The notes under the pieces: model-generated
The model's database searches: none
The model's input: only the letters and a program-made list of their open reading frames with translations
Told to the model about the DNA's origin: nothing
Assembly (NCBI GenBank): GCA_036001065.1
Contig: DASYUQ010000003.1
Coordinates: 1-47,735, forward strand
Reading direction: 5' to 3'
DNA from: Candidatus Methylomirabilota bacterium
GTDB taxonomy: Bacteria > Methylomirabilota > Methylomirabilia > Rokubacteriales > CSP1-6
DNA: 47,735 bases
Made by a program: the position numbers and the translations under genes
Part shown: one piece after another, positions 9,342-16,893 of the stretch
Layout: every line of letters starts with the position of its first letter
How positions within the stretch are numbered: the first letter of the stretch is position 1

Positions 9342-9848
9342 ATGTCGAAAGAGCTCGCGGTCGTCCACCACGCCGACCGGCGAACCGACGTGGTGATGCC
9401 CTACGCGCCGGGAATCATCGTCCGCCGCGGCCATCTCGTCTTCCTCTCCGGCGTCACCGCCGCGCCCGTCTATCACAGCCATCCGCACCGCGACGAGGAG
9501 TTCGATCTGCCGTCCACCATGAAGGAGCAGGCGAGCCTGACGATGGAAAATCTCAAGAAAACCCTGGAGGCGGCGGGGTGCACGCTGGCCGACCTCGTCG
9601 CCGCCACGCGTTACCTCACCGACGTCGCCGAGCAGGACGATCTCAACCGCGTGTGGGCGCAGTACCTGCGCGGCCACCTGCCGACCACGACGACCGTGGA
9701 AGTTTCGCGCCTGGCGACGCACGCGCGCTGCAAGCTCGAGATCAGCGCCATCGCCGTCACCGGCGGGCCCGGCCGGGCCCGTCGAGGGACGCGCGCGGCG
9801 GCGCGGGCCGAGGCGGCCCGGCCGCCGCGTCGAGGGCCCCGACGCTGA
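9342..9848 (+). CDS. RidA/YjgF-family protein with basic C-terminal tail
   Basis: A 168-residue protein. Residues about 20-140 form the RidA fold with conserved L-V-F-L-S-G-V-T, Q-A-S-L-T-M-E-N-L-K-K-T-L, a-t-r-Y-L-T-D-V and the A-R-C-K-L-E-I-S-A-I-A-V strand whose Arg and Glu line the imine-hydrolysing site. RidA enzymes remove reactive enamines and imines. The last 30 residues are an unusual Arg/Ala-rich extension, either recent read-in of GC-rich DNA or a nucleic-acid-binding tail. GAGGGAGG precedes the ATG. The stop overlaps the next start (TGATG). Confidence 0.87.
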   Translation: MSKELAVVHHADRRTDVVMPYAPGIIVRRGHLVFLSGVTAAPVYHSHPHRDEEFDLPSTMKEQASLTMENLKKTLEAAGCTLADLVAATRYLTDVAEQDDLNRVWAQYLRGHLPTTTTVEVSRLATHARCKLEISAIAVTGGPGRARRGTRAAARAEAARPPRRGPRR

Positions 9849-10753
9849 TGGCGACGCTGGGATTCGTGGGGCTGGGCGCCATGGGCAGCCGACTGGCCCG
9901 GCGCCTGATGGCCGCCGGCCACCAGGTGGTCGGCTACAACCGCACGCCCGAGAAGGCGCGTGATCTGGTGGCGGCCGGCCTGCGCCTGGAGAAGTCGCCA
10001 CGCGCCGTCACCGAGGCATCGGAGGCCGTCTTCAGCATGGTGACCGACAACGCCGCGCTGCGCGCGGTCGCCCTCGGCAGCGAGGGCATCGTGGCCGGGC
10101 TCAAGCCCGGCGGTGTCTTCGTCGAGATGAGCACCGTGAGCCCGGCCGTCGTGCGCGAGATCGGCGAGGCGGTGGCCGCCCGCGGGGCGGCGATGCTCGA
10201 CGCGCCGGTGTCCGGCAGCACCATCACCGTCGAGCAGGGGCAGGCCTCGATCCAGGTCGGCGGCGACGCCCGCGCCCTCGAGCGGGTGCGCCCGTACCTC
10301 GCCGCCATGGGCCCGGGCGGGATCACCCTGGTCGGGCCCCTCGGCCTCGCCAAGACCATGAAGATCGCGACCAACCTGGGCCTGGCCGTGCAGATGCTGG
10401 CCTTCAGCGAAGCGGTTCTGCTCGCTGAGAAGTCCGGCATCGCCCGCGAGACGGCGGTGGAGGCGCTGATGAAATCGGTGGTCGCCTCGCCGATGGTCAA
10501 GTACCGCGGGCCGTTCGTGCTGGGCCAGATGCCGACCGACGCCTGGTTCAACGTCGCCATGATCCAGAAGGATCTGCAGCTGGCGCTCGACCAGGGCCGG
10601 GCGGTGGGCGTGCCGCTGCCGACGACCGCGCTGACGCAGGAGTGGCTGACGATGGCCCGAGGGCTCGGCCTGGGCGGCTATGATTTCGCGATCGTCTTCG
10701 ACGTACTGGCCAGTCTCAGCGGTGCCAGCCCGAGCCGGAAGCCGAATCGGTAA
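9848..10753 (+). CDS. Beta-hydroxyacid dehydrogenase (3-hydroxyisobutyrate dehydrogenase-like)
   Basis: A 301-residue NAD(P)-dependent oxidoreductase. The N-terminal G-F-V-G-L-G-A-M-G-S-R motif binds the cofactor. D-A-P-V-S-G-S is the substrate-site signature of the family. K near residue 175 in the L-A-K-T-M-K-I-A-T-N-L segment is the expected catalytic lysine, and K-D-L near the C-terminus is also typical. Possible substrates are 3-hydroxyisobutyrate, tartronate semialdehyde, glyoxylate or succinic semialdehyde; I cannot choose. It is translationally coupled to ridA, which suggests the RidA protein deals with an imine by-product of the same pathway. Confidence 0.87.
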   Translation: MATLGFVGLGAMGSRLARRLMAAGHQVVGYNRTPEKARDLVAAGLRLEKSPRAVTEASEAVFSMVTDNAALRAVALGSEGIVAGLKPGGVFVEMSTVSPAVVREIGEAVAARGAAMLDAPVSGSTITVEQGQASIQVGGDARALERVRPYLAAMGPGGITLVGPLGLAKTMKIATNLGLAVQMLAFSEAVLLAEKSGIARETAVEALMKSVVASPMVKYRGPFVLGQMPTDAWFNVAMIQKDLQLALDQGRAVGVPLPTTALTQEWLTMARGLGLGGYDFAIVFDVLASLSGASPSRKPNR

Positions 10754-10770
10754 GCCGGCTGCATTCTCGC

Positions 10771-10995
10771 GGTAAGGAGGCCGACCATGAGGGCACCGGC
10801 GCCGCCACCTGGGCGCGCGCCGCCGACCCCGTGGGCGGGCTGCGGGCCGACGCAGCCTTCGACGTGGAGGGCTTCAAGCACGTCCTGGCGATCCGCGCGG
10901 AAACCGAGGGGCAGTGGGGCGGCCAGCCGCCGGCTCCCGAGAAGTACGTCGATCTCTCGTACGATCAACGCGCCCTCAGAACGCTGGGGCGCTGA
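10771..10995 (+). pseudogene. Remnant of an ABC-transporter substrate-binding protein gene
   Basis: A frame open from about 10756 to TGA 10993-10995 encodes protein-like sequence, with F-D-V-E-G-F-K-H-V-L-A-I-R-A and P-P-A-P-E-K-Y-V-D-L-S-Y-D. This resembles the C-terminal 55-65 residues of SsuA/TauA-type periplasmic binding proteins. The rest of the protein is missing. A strong ribosome site (AAGGAGG) and an ATG at 10787 sit in a different frame that gives nonsense sequence, so start and body no longer match. A short intact peptide from the GTG at 10831 cannot be excluded. The family call is from memory of such tails. Confidence 0.4.
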
Positions 10996-11013
10996 GAGCG
11001 GATCACCCGAACC

Positions 11014-12645
11014 CTAGCGCTGGTACTTCGCCGGCGCCCGGCGCGGCGGGAAGATCACCGGCCGCGACATCCGCCCCACCGGGACCTCGACGAGGACCGG
11101 CCGGTCGAGGGCGACCGCCTGCCGGACGAGATCGCCGACTTCCGCGGGCGTGTTCGTGCGCATGCCCACCGCGCCGAAGGCCTCGGCGAACTTCATGAAG
11201 TCGGGATTCGTGAGATCGGAGGCATAGCTGCCGCCCCACGCCTCGTCGAGATCCCGGGCGACGTTGCCGTAGGCGCTGTCGTTGAACACCACGACCACGA
11301 TGGCGATGCGGTAATGCACGGCGGTGGCCAGCTCCTGGGCGTTGTAGAGGAACCCTCCGTCGCCGCAGATCGCGATCAGGGGCCGGGCGGGGCAGGCCAC
11401 CTTGGCGCCCAGGGCCGTCGGGAACGCGAAGCCGAGGTTGCCCGAGTACGATGACGTCAGGTAGGTCCGCGGCCGGTAGACGGGCCAGAAGGGGCGCGAG
11501 TAGTAACCGATCTGCGTCATGTCGGCGACGACGATCGCGTCCTGGGGCGTCCCCGCCCGGAGCGATCTGAGAATCGAGGCCTGCGGCTCCTGGGTCGCCA
11601 GCGCCGCTACCTTCACCCGCAGAGCCTCGCGCTCCGCCTTGCGCGACGGGCGCGGGGGCCCCGAGGCCCGTAGACGCTCGAGCAGCACCTCGAGCGTCGC
11701 GCGCGCGTCGCCGACCAAGCCGAAGGTCTTGGAGTGGTTGCGCCCGATCTCCTCGGGGTCGATGTCGATCTGGATCACCGGCTGCTCGGGACGGGGCGCG
11801 GCCAACGCCAGGCGGGTGCCGACGGCCAGGATCACGTCGGCCGACTCGAAGTGCTGCCGGAGGGGATTCTGCGGCCACAGGCCGGCGCCGAGGGACAGAT
11901 CGCTGTCGTCGCTCACCGCCCCCTTGCCCTCCGGCGTCTGGAGGACGCCGGCCTGGAGGTACTCCGCCACCGCCGCCAGGACCTCGTGCGCGCCCGCGGC
12001 GTGCACGCCCCCGCCCGCGTAGATCACGGGACGGGCCGCCTCCAGCAGCCTCGTGGCCGCCCGCTCCACATCGGCGCGGGCGGCGGCGGGCCTGGCGGCG
12101 ATGCTCGGGGCCACGAGCTCGACCTCGTCCTCGGTCTCCAGCGTCTCCGGGGACATCTCGATCTCCACCGGCCGCGGGCGTCCGGTCCGGAGCTGCTCGA
12201 TCGCTTCGTGGACGGAAGCTGGAACGTGGGCGACCTCCAGCACGCGGCGGCGCCACTTGGTGACAGGCGCGATACAGTCGAGCTGGTCCTGGACCTCGTG
12301 CAGCACGCCGACGTTCCGGCCCAGGGACGCCTTCGGGATCTGCCCGGCGATCATCAGCACCGGTGACGACGCGGCATAGGCGGTGCTGAGGCCGGCGCTG
12401 GCGTTGAGGAGGCCGGGCCCGGGAACCACCAGCCCCACGCCGAGGGAGCCGCTCGCGCGCGCGTAGCCGTCGGCCATGTAGCTGGTGGCCTGCTCGTGGC
12501 GGGTGGTGATGAGCCGGATCCCCGGCTCGTCCCGAAGCGCGGCAAGGGCGCCGTAGAGCTGGACACCGGGAACGCCGAACACGACGCGCACCCCTTCCCG
12601 ATAGAGCTGCTTGGCGAGCGCCTCTCCCCCGGTCATCCGCGCCAT
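11014..12645 (-). CDS. Thiamine pyrophosphate-dependent enzyme, acetolactate synthase-like
   Basis: A 543-residue protein with the three-domain TPP enzyme layout. The N-terminal PYR domain has the catalytic Glu in R-H-E-Q-A-T near residue 51. The central domain has D-I-D-P-E-E-I-G. The C-terminal PP domain has G-D-G-G-F-L-Y-N followed about 20 residues on by V-F-N-D-S-A-Y-G-N (the Mg/TPP G-D-G-x(25)-N motif). It is closer to the stand-alone IlvB-like group than to biosynthetic IlvB, and no ilvN small subunit is adjacent. Possible activities are a decarboxylase, a carboligase or an oxalyl-CoA-type lyase. The ATG at 12645 follows GGGGAGAG. Confidence 0.85.
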   Translation of the reverse strand: MARMTGGEALAKQLYREGVRVVFGVPGVQLYGALAALRDEPGIRLITTRHEQATSYMADGYARASGSLGVGLVVPGPGLLNASAGLSTAYAASSPVLMIAGQIPKASLGRNVGVLHEVQDQLDCIAPVTKWRRRVLEVAHVPASVHEAIEQLRTGRPRPVEIEMSPETLETEDEVELVAPSIAARPAAARADVERAATRLLEAARPVIYAGGGVHAAGAHEVLAAVAEYLQAGVLQTPEGKGAVSDDSDLSLGAGLWPQNPLRQHFESADVILAVGTRLALAAPRPEQPVIQIDIDPEEIGRNHSKTFGLVGDARATLEVLLERLRASGPPRPSRKAEREALRVKVAALATQEPQASILRSLRAGTPQDAIVVADMTQIGYYSRPFWPVYRPRTYLTSSYSGNLGFAFPTALGAKVACPARPLIAICGDGGFLYNAQELATAVHYRIAIVVVVFNDSAYGNVARDLDEAWGGSYASDLTNPDFMKFAEAFGAVGMRTNTPAEVGDLVRQAVALDRPVLVEVPVGRMSRPVIFPPRRAPAKYQR

Positions 12646-12681
12646 CGTCGCTCTCCCCGGTTTCCCCGTGTTGTGTCAGCT

Positions 12682-12823
12682 CAGTGGGAGGGGGCCTCGA
12701 CGGCCCCCTCCGAGATTCATAGTCAGAGGAGGCCTCACGGCCCCCTCCGAACCATGTTGCGCCGGCGAAGCCGGCGCTCGAAACGGCGAGCAGTGGTCGC
12801 AGTGAGCTCGCGCCATTCGCCGA
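12682..12823. repeat. Two-hairpin intergenic repeat, copy R2 (reverse orientation)
   Basis: In reverse complement this matches R1 over about 65 bases, including G-A-A-T-G-G-C-G-C-G-A-G-C-T-C and the GCGCCGGC-TTCG-CCGGCGC hairpin. Beyond that block it carries two versions of the GGAGGGGGCC...GGCCCCCTCC hairpin instead of one. It fills the gap between the end of the retropepsin-like gene (12831) and the start of the TPP enzyme gene (12645), so the TPP enzyme promoter probably lies between it and 12645 or within it. Confidence 0.7.
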
Positions 12824-12830
12824 CAGCCTG

Positions 12831-13442
12831 TTACCGCGGCGTGAGGATGGCCCGGCCGGCGGCCGTGTCCACCGTCAGCGTGAAGTAGTCGAGCACGTCG
12901 CGGCCGAGCAGGCCGTCCACCCCGGCGACCCCGACGTTGTGGACGATGATCGCCAGCGGCCCTACGCGGGCGCCGACCACGTCGAGCCGCGGGATCGTCA
13001 CCTCGCGCGCCGCCGCGCGCCCCGTGGCGCCGACGATCTCCACGACGCGGCCGCTCTCGGCGTCGACGCCGGCGCGCGCGACGGCGGCGGGCGACAGCAC
13101 CGTGCGGTCGGCGCCCGTGTCGAGCACGAGCGTCAGCGGCGTGCCGTTGAGATGGACGGCCGCCGTGATCGCGCCGCCCGGCATGAACGAAAGCACCGTG
13201 GACCCCACGGCCGGACGCGGCGCCTCCGGACGCGACTGGGGGCTGCCGATGTCACGCGCGGTGGCGCGATGGTCGGGCGGGATGGTCGCGGGATCGTTCG
13301 TGTAGCGCGTGATCCCCTCGCCGTCCGTCCACCGATAGAGCTGCGCCCCCGCGCCGCCCGGCGCCGCCAGCGCCGCCACCACGAGCACCAGTATGGCCGT
13401 GGTGCGAGCGGCAGCTTGGCCGTAACGTCCTTCGACCTTCAT
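12831..13442 (-). CDS. Secreted retropepsin-like aspartic protease with DUF4124 domain
   Basis: A 203-residue protein. A hydrophobic export signal spans about 14-32 (cleavage likely after G-A-G-A). A DUF4124-like segment follows (L-Y-R-W-T-D-G-E-G-I-T-R-Y-T-N-D). The single-domain aspartyl protease fold occupies 80-203, with active site L-V-L-D-T-G-A-D-R-T and the downstream G-L-L-G-R-D-V-L-D flap partner. Such proteases work as dimers outside the cytoplasm, and their substrates are unknown. Its ATG overlaps the stop of the AhpD-like selenoprotein (ATGA), so it belongs to that operon. Confidence 0.85.
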   Translation of the reverse strand: MKVEGRYGQAAARTTAILVLVVAALAAPGGAGAQLYRWTDGEGITRYTNDPATIPPDHRATARDIGSPQSRPEAPRPAVGSTVLSFMPGGAITAAVHLNGTPLTLVLDTGADRTVLSPAAVARAGVDAESGRVVEIVGATGRAAAREVTIPRLDVVGARVGPLAIIVHNVGVAGVDGLLGRDVLDYFTLTVDTAAGRAILTPR

Positions 13443-13969
13443 CCGAGATCGGGCTCGACCCGGAGGCCGTCGTTGAACCGGTTGGTGAAATTGGCGGCGC
13501 AGATCACCAGCGTCAGCTCGACGATCTGGTCCTCGCTGAAGTGCTGGCGCAGCTCCTGCAGCGTGCCGTCCCGGACGGCGGCCGCCCCACGAGTCAGCCG
13601 GTCGGCGTAGAGGATGACCGCCTTCTCCCGGTCGTCGAACAACGGGCTGCGCTCGTAGAACGTCAACGCCCGGATCTGCTCCTCCGTCACGCCCACCCGC
13701 TTCGACGAAGCGGTGTGCGCCCGGGTTCAGTACTCGCAGCCGTTGACCATCGAGACCTTCAGGTAGGCGAACTCCTTCAGCTTGGGCTCGACCGTCCCCT
13801 GGGTGACGACGGCCCCGTAGAAGGGCAGGAAGTTCTTCAGCACGTCCGGCCGGTGGGCCATCACGCCGAAGATGTTCGGCACGCGGCCGAAGCGCTTGGT
13901 CAAGTCCTCGTAGATCGGCTTGACGTCTCCACTGGCCTTGTCTTTCGGAACGGGATTCACCACGGCCAT
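13439..13969 (-). CDS. AhpD-like (carboxymuconolactone decarboxylase family) selenoprotein, CxxU, in-frame TGA
   Basis: Reading the TGA at 13729-13727 as selenocysteine gives a 176-residue protein that covers the whole AhpD/CMD fold. The active motif reads N-G-C78-E-Y-U81-T-R-A-H-T. In ordinary homologues position 81 is Cys (C-x-x-C followed by x-x-x-H). Coding-quality sequence continues in the same frame on both sides of the TGA, and a hairpin (13697-13713) begins 13 bases after it. The family reduces peroxides or disulfides. AAGGAGG precedes the ATG at 13969. It follows the UGSC gene by 25 bases and overlaps the retropepsin gene. The selenium machinery (selA, selB, selC, selD) is outside the window. 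Confidence 0.88.
13695..13726 (-). promoter_or_regulatory. Candidate bacterial SECIS hairpin for the AhpD-like selenoprotein
   Basis: Just downstream of the in-frame TGA (13729-13727) the minus strand can form CCGCTTC-GTC-GAAGCGG (13713-13697), extended by two pairs past a bulged G. Bacterial SECIS elements lie inside the coding sequence directly after the UGA and present a G in a small apical loop to SelB. Position and loop fit; pairing has not been computed. Confidence 0.6.
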
Positions 13970-13994
13970 ATGACCCTCCTTGTCGGGCGCTTCG

Positions 13995-15665
13995 TCACTC
14001 GTCCACCGGCATCGTGACCGGCTCGCCGGCGCCGTAGAAGTAGGCTCCCCGCCCGGCGGCGGCGCCGACCACCGCGATGTCGTAGCAGGCGGGGTCCTCG
14101 ACGACCGGCAGCGGCAAGTCCGGATGATCGTGCAGCCACCCGAGCTCCGGATGCGCCACCGCCATCGCCTTGGGCTCCTTGTTGAGCATGAGCGTCGCGA
14201 ATGGCAGGCGCGCCGCGCGGTGCAGCGCCTCCTGGATCTGGCCCCGCCCCCAGCCGGCCTTGGCGAAGATCTGGGCGTGCTCGGGACAGATGAACAGCGT
14301 GTTGTGCTCCTTCTCCTCCGTCTTGTAGCGGGGGTCGGCGCGGCGGCCGATGAGCCAGAGGCCCGTCCCCACCTGGGCCACGTTGGTGGCGGCGGTGGCG
14401 AAGACCTGGACGAGCCGCTCGGGGGTCGTCGACTGGAAGTCGTGCAGCTCGCACATGCCGTAGACGAAGTGCACCGTGACCGCGCTGGCCTCCTTGGCGA
14501 AGCCCCGGGTGACGTGGTAGGGCTCCCAGGGGCTCTCCTTCTCGTTCTCGGCGCAGCAGAGACTGTACTTGAGCGGGGAGCCGATGGTGTCCATGTCGCT
14601 GACGCCGACGTACGTGTGGCCGACGTTCATCATCGTGAGCCGCACGGCGCGGCCGAGTACCGTGTTGCTGGCCGAGGGCGCCCCCGGTCCCAGTGCGCAC
14701 ATCCCCGAGTTGAGCCCGGCGTAACGCCCCTGGGGACCGTTGACGAGGACGAGCGGGGCGTGAGGCCCCGTCGACATCGCCTTGTTGCGGATGTACATCT
14801 TGGGCTCGGCCAGACACCGCACGGCGGCGATGAGGAGCGGCAGGTGCTCGGGGCCGGCGCCGGCCATCACGGCGTTGATGGCGAGCTTCTCGACGGTGGC
14901 GATGCCGAAGCCGGGCTCGAGCGTGGCGATCTGCTCACCGGGGGCGCGCTTTGTCCCCTTCAGCATCGCGGCGACAGCGCGCTCGGTCGGCGCCACCAGC
15001 GGAAAGCCATCCGACCACCCGCGCGTGCGGAAGTCGCGGTTCATCGCCTCCCACGCGGCCAGGGCGTCCTCGCCGTCGTACGCGAGGCGCTCGTCGAGCG
15101 CCGGGCGATCGACGGCCCCGGACTCGGGCACCGGCCGGGTGAGCCCCGCGATCACCTGCTCGAAGGCCGCCTCCACCATCTGGTGCACGGCCTCGGGCTT
15201 CTGGTTGGTGAACGGCCGCGGCACCACGGCCAGCGGCAGACCGGGCAGGCCGAGGCTGGCAGCGGTGCGCTCGGCGTCGTGCACGAATGTCTGCGCGGTG
15301 AAGATGACGGTGGGAATGCCCCGCCGCTCCAGCTCGACCATGTCGTGGGCCCCCCACGACGTGCAGGACCCTCAGTCGTTGGTGGTGCCGACGACGGCGT
15401 GCACCTCCGAGGCGATGCGGTCGGCGTCCTCGGCCGTGCAGTGGCGCATGAGCCAGCCGACGGAGCCGGTGTAGCGCTTGAACTTGACGCCGGGGAACTT
15501 CTCGCGGAGGAGCTGCTCGGTCCGGTCGAGGGCGAAGTCGCCGCCCGCCTTGATGTTCCAGTAGAGGCCGAGCGTCACGCCGCTCCAGTCCCGCAGGCGC
15601 GGCGCCGGCTTGACCGAGAATTCGACTGTCTTGGCCACGGGATTGAGGATCTCGAGCCGTGCCAT
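13995..15665 (-). CDS. UGSC-family selenoprotein fused to a large domain of unknown function, in-frame TGA
   Basis: Reading TGA 15374-15372 as selenocysteine gives a 556-residue protein. Residues 1-215 hold the motif T-T-N-D-U98-G-S-C101-T-S-W-G-A-H-D, the hallmark of the UGSC selenoprotein family, with U and C spaced as a redox pair. Residues 215-556 form a second domain with R-G-W-S-D-G-F-P-L-V-A-P-T and several scattered Cys; I do not recognise its function. Ten codons of clean coding sequence link the TGA to the long downstream ORF, and a perfect 8-bp hairpin starts 11 bases after the TGA. GGAGGG precedes the ATG at 15665. It lies 9 bases after the CoA transferase gene, so the two are co-transcribed. 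A selenium-dependent reductase or lyase role is only a guess. Confidence 0.85.
15342..15371 (-). promoter_or_regulatory. Candidate bacterial SECIS hairpin for the UGSC selenoprotein
   Basis: The minus strand 15360-15342 reads GTCGTGGG-GGG-CCCACGAC, a perfect 8-bp stem with a G-only apical loop, beginning 11 bases after the in-frame TGA. This is the clearest of the three candidate SECIS structures in the window by stem length and by its G-containing loop. Confidence 0.7.
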
Positions 15666-15674
15666 GAGTCCCTC

Positions 15675-16874
15675 CTACAGGATGACCTTCTTGGCGCGCA
15701 GGGCGGCGATCTCGGCCGCCGAGTAGCCGTACTCGGCGAGCACGGCGTCGGTATGCTCGCCGCGCAGCGGGGCCGGCGCGCGAACCCCCGGCTGCATCCG
15801 CGAGAACTTGACGGGCGTGCCCACGACCGGGATCTCGCCGAGCTTCGGATGCACGATCCGTTCGATGATCCCCCGGGCGGCCGTCTGGGGGTCGGTCATC
15901 ACCTGGTCCACCGTATTGACGGGAGTGGCGGGCACGCCGGCCTCCTCGAGGATCTTCAGCAGCGGCTCCCGCTCGTGACCGGCGATGGCCTCCTCCAGCG
16001 CCGCCTCCAGCTCCTGGCGGTGCCTGACGCGCTCGATGTTCGTGGCGAAGCGCGCGTCCGCCGCCAGATCGGGCCGCCCGAGCGCGGGCGCCAACCGTTG
16101 CCAGAACCGGTCGTTGGCGCCGGCGATGAAGATCCACTGCCCGTCCTGGCAACGGAAGTTGCGGTAGGGGGAGAGCGACGGGTGCGAGGAGCCGAGCGCC
16201 TGGGGAATGGCCCCGGTGAGGAGATAGCCCTCCGCGTGGTAGTTGAGCAGGCTCACCGCCGTCTCCAGCAGCGAGCCGTCCACGCGCTGGCCGAGCCCGC
16301 TCTTGGCCCGGGCCAGCAGGGCGTTCACGATGCCGAAAGCGCACAGGATGCCGGTGGTGAGGTCGAGGAAGGACACACCGCAGCGCACGGGCGGCCCGTC
16401 GGGCTCGCCGGTGATCGACATGATGCCGCTGAACGCCTGCATCAGCGCCTCGTAGCCGGCGCCGTCGGCGCGGGGGCCGGTGCGCCCGAAGGCCGAGATG
16501 GAGCAGTAGATCAGCCGGGGGTTGGCCGCGGCCAGCGTGTCGTAGCCCAGGCCGAACGACTCCATGGTGCCCGTACGGAAGTTCTCGATGAGGACGTCCG
16601 CCCGCGCGACGAGCCGCCCGAAGACGTCCACGCCCTCCCGAGCCTTGAGATCGAGCGCGATGTCGCGCTTGTTGCGGTTGATGACGAGGTAGGCCGCCGA
16701 CTCGCCGTCCTTGTGCGGTGGCCAGGTGCGCGACTCGTCGCCGGCGCCGGTGTCCTCGATCTTGATGACGTCGGCGCCCAGGTCGGCCAGCAGCATGGCG
16801 CAGAAGGGGCCGGCCAGGACGCGGGAGAGATCGAGCACGCGAACGCCGTCGAGCGCGAGGGCCGGGCGTGTCAT
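15675..16874 (-). CDS. CaiB/BaiF-family (type III) CoA transferase
   Basis: A 399-residue protein with family landmarks: L-D-L-S-R-V-L-A-G-P near residue 15-23, L-A-D-L-G-A-D-V-I-K-I-E at 29-40, N-R-N-K-R at 66-70, I-E-N-F-R-T-G at 96-102, and T-G-x-L-C-A-F near 190. These enzymes move CoA between organic acids through a mixed anhydride on an Asp. In the usual G-Y-D position this protein has G-Y-E (E142), which may alter chemistry or simply be tolerated. The ATG at 16874 is only 19 bases from divergent metH. It is the first gene of the operon that includes both the UGSC and AhpD selenoproteins, which suggests the acid or thioester it handles feeds that redox chemistry. Confidence 0.85.
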   Translation of the reverse strand: MTRPALALDGVRVLDLSRVLAGPFCAMLLADLGADVIKIEDTGAGDESRTWPPHKDGESAAYLVINRNKRDIALDLKAREGVDVFGRLVARADVLIENFRTGTMESFGLGYDTLAAANPRLIYCSISAFGRTGPRADGAGYEALMQAFSGIMSITGEPDGPPVRCGVSFLDLTTGILCAFGIVNALLARAKSGLGQRVDGSLLETAVSLLNYHAEGYLLTGAIPQALGSSHPSLSPYRNFRCQDGQWIFIAGANDRFWQRLAPALGRPDLAADARFATNIERVRHRQELEAALEEAIAGHEREPLLKILEEAGVPATPVNTVDQVMTDPQTAARGIIERIVHPKLGEIPVVGTPVKFSRMQPGVRAPAPLRGEHTDAVLAEYGYSAAEIAALRAKKVIL

Positions 16875-16893
16875 GTGCGTTACTATAACCTCC

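Noticed and set aside
10787-11017. A 76-codon ORF with a strong ribosome site
   Set aside because: Its translation is Pro/Ser/Arg-rich and unlike a protein, whereas the neighbouring frame shows a recognisable binding-protein tail.
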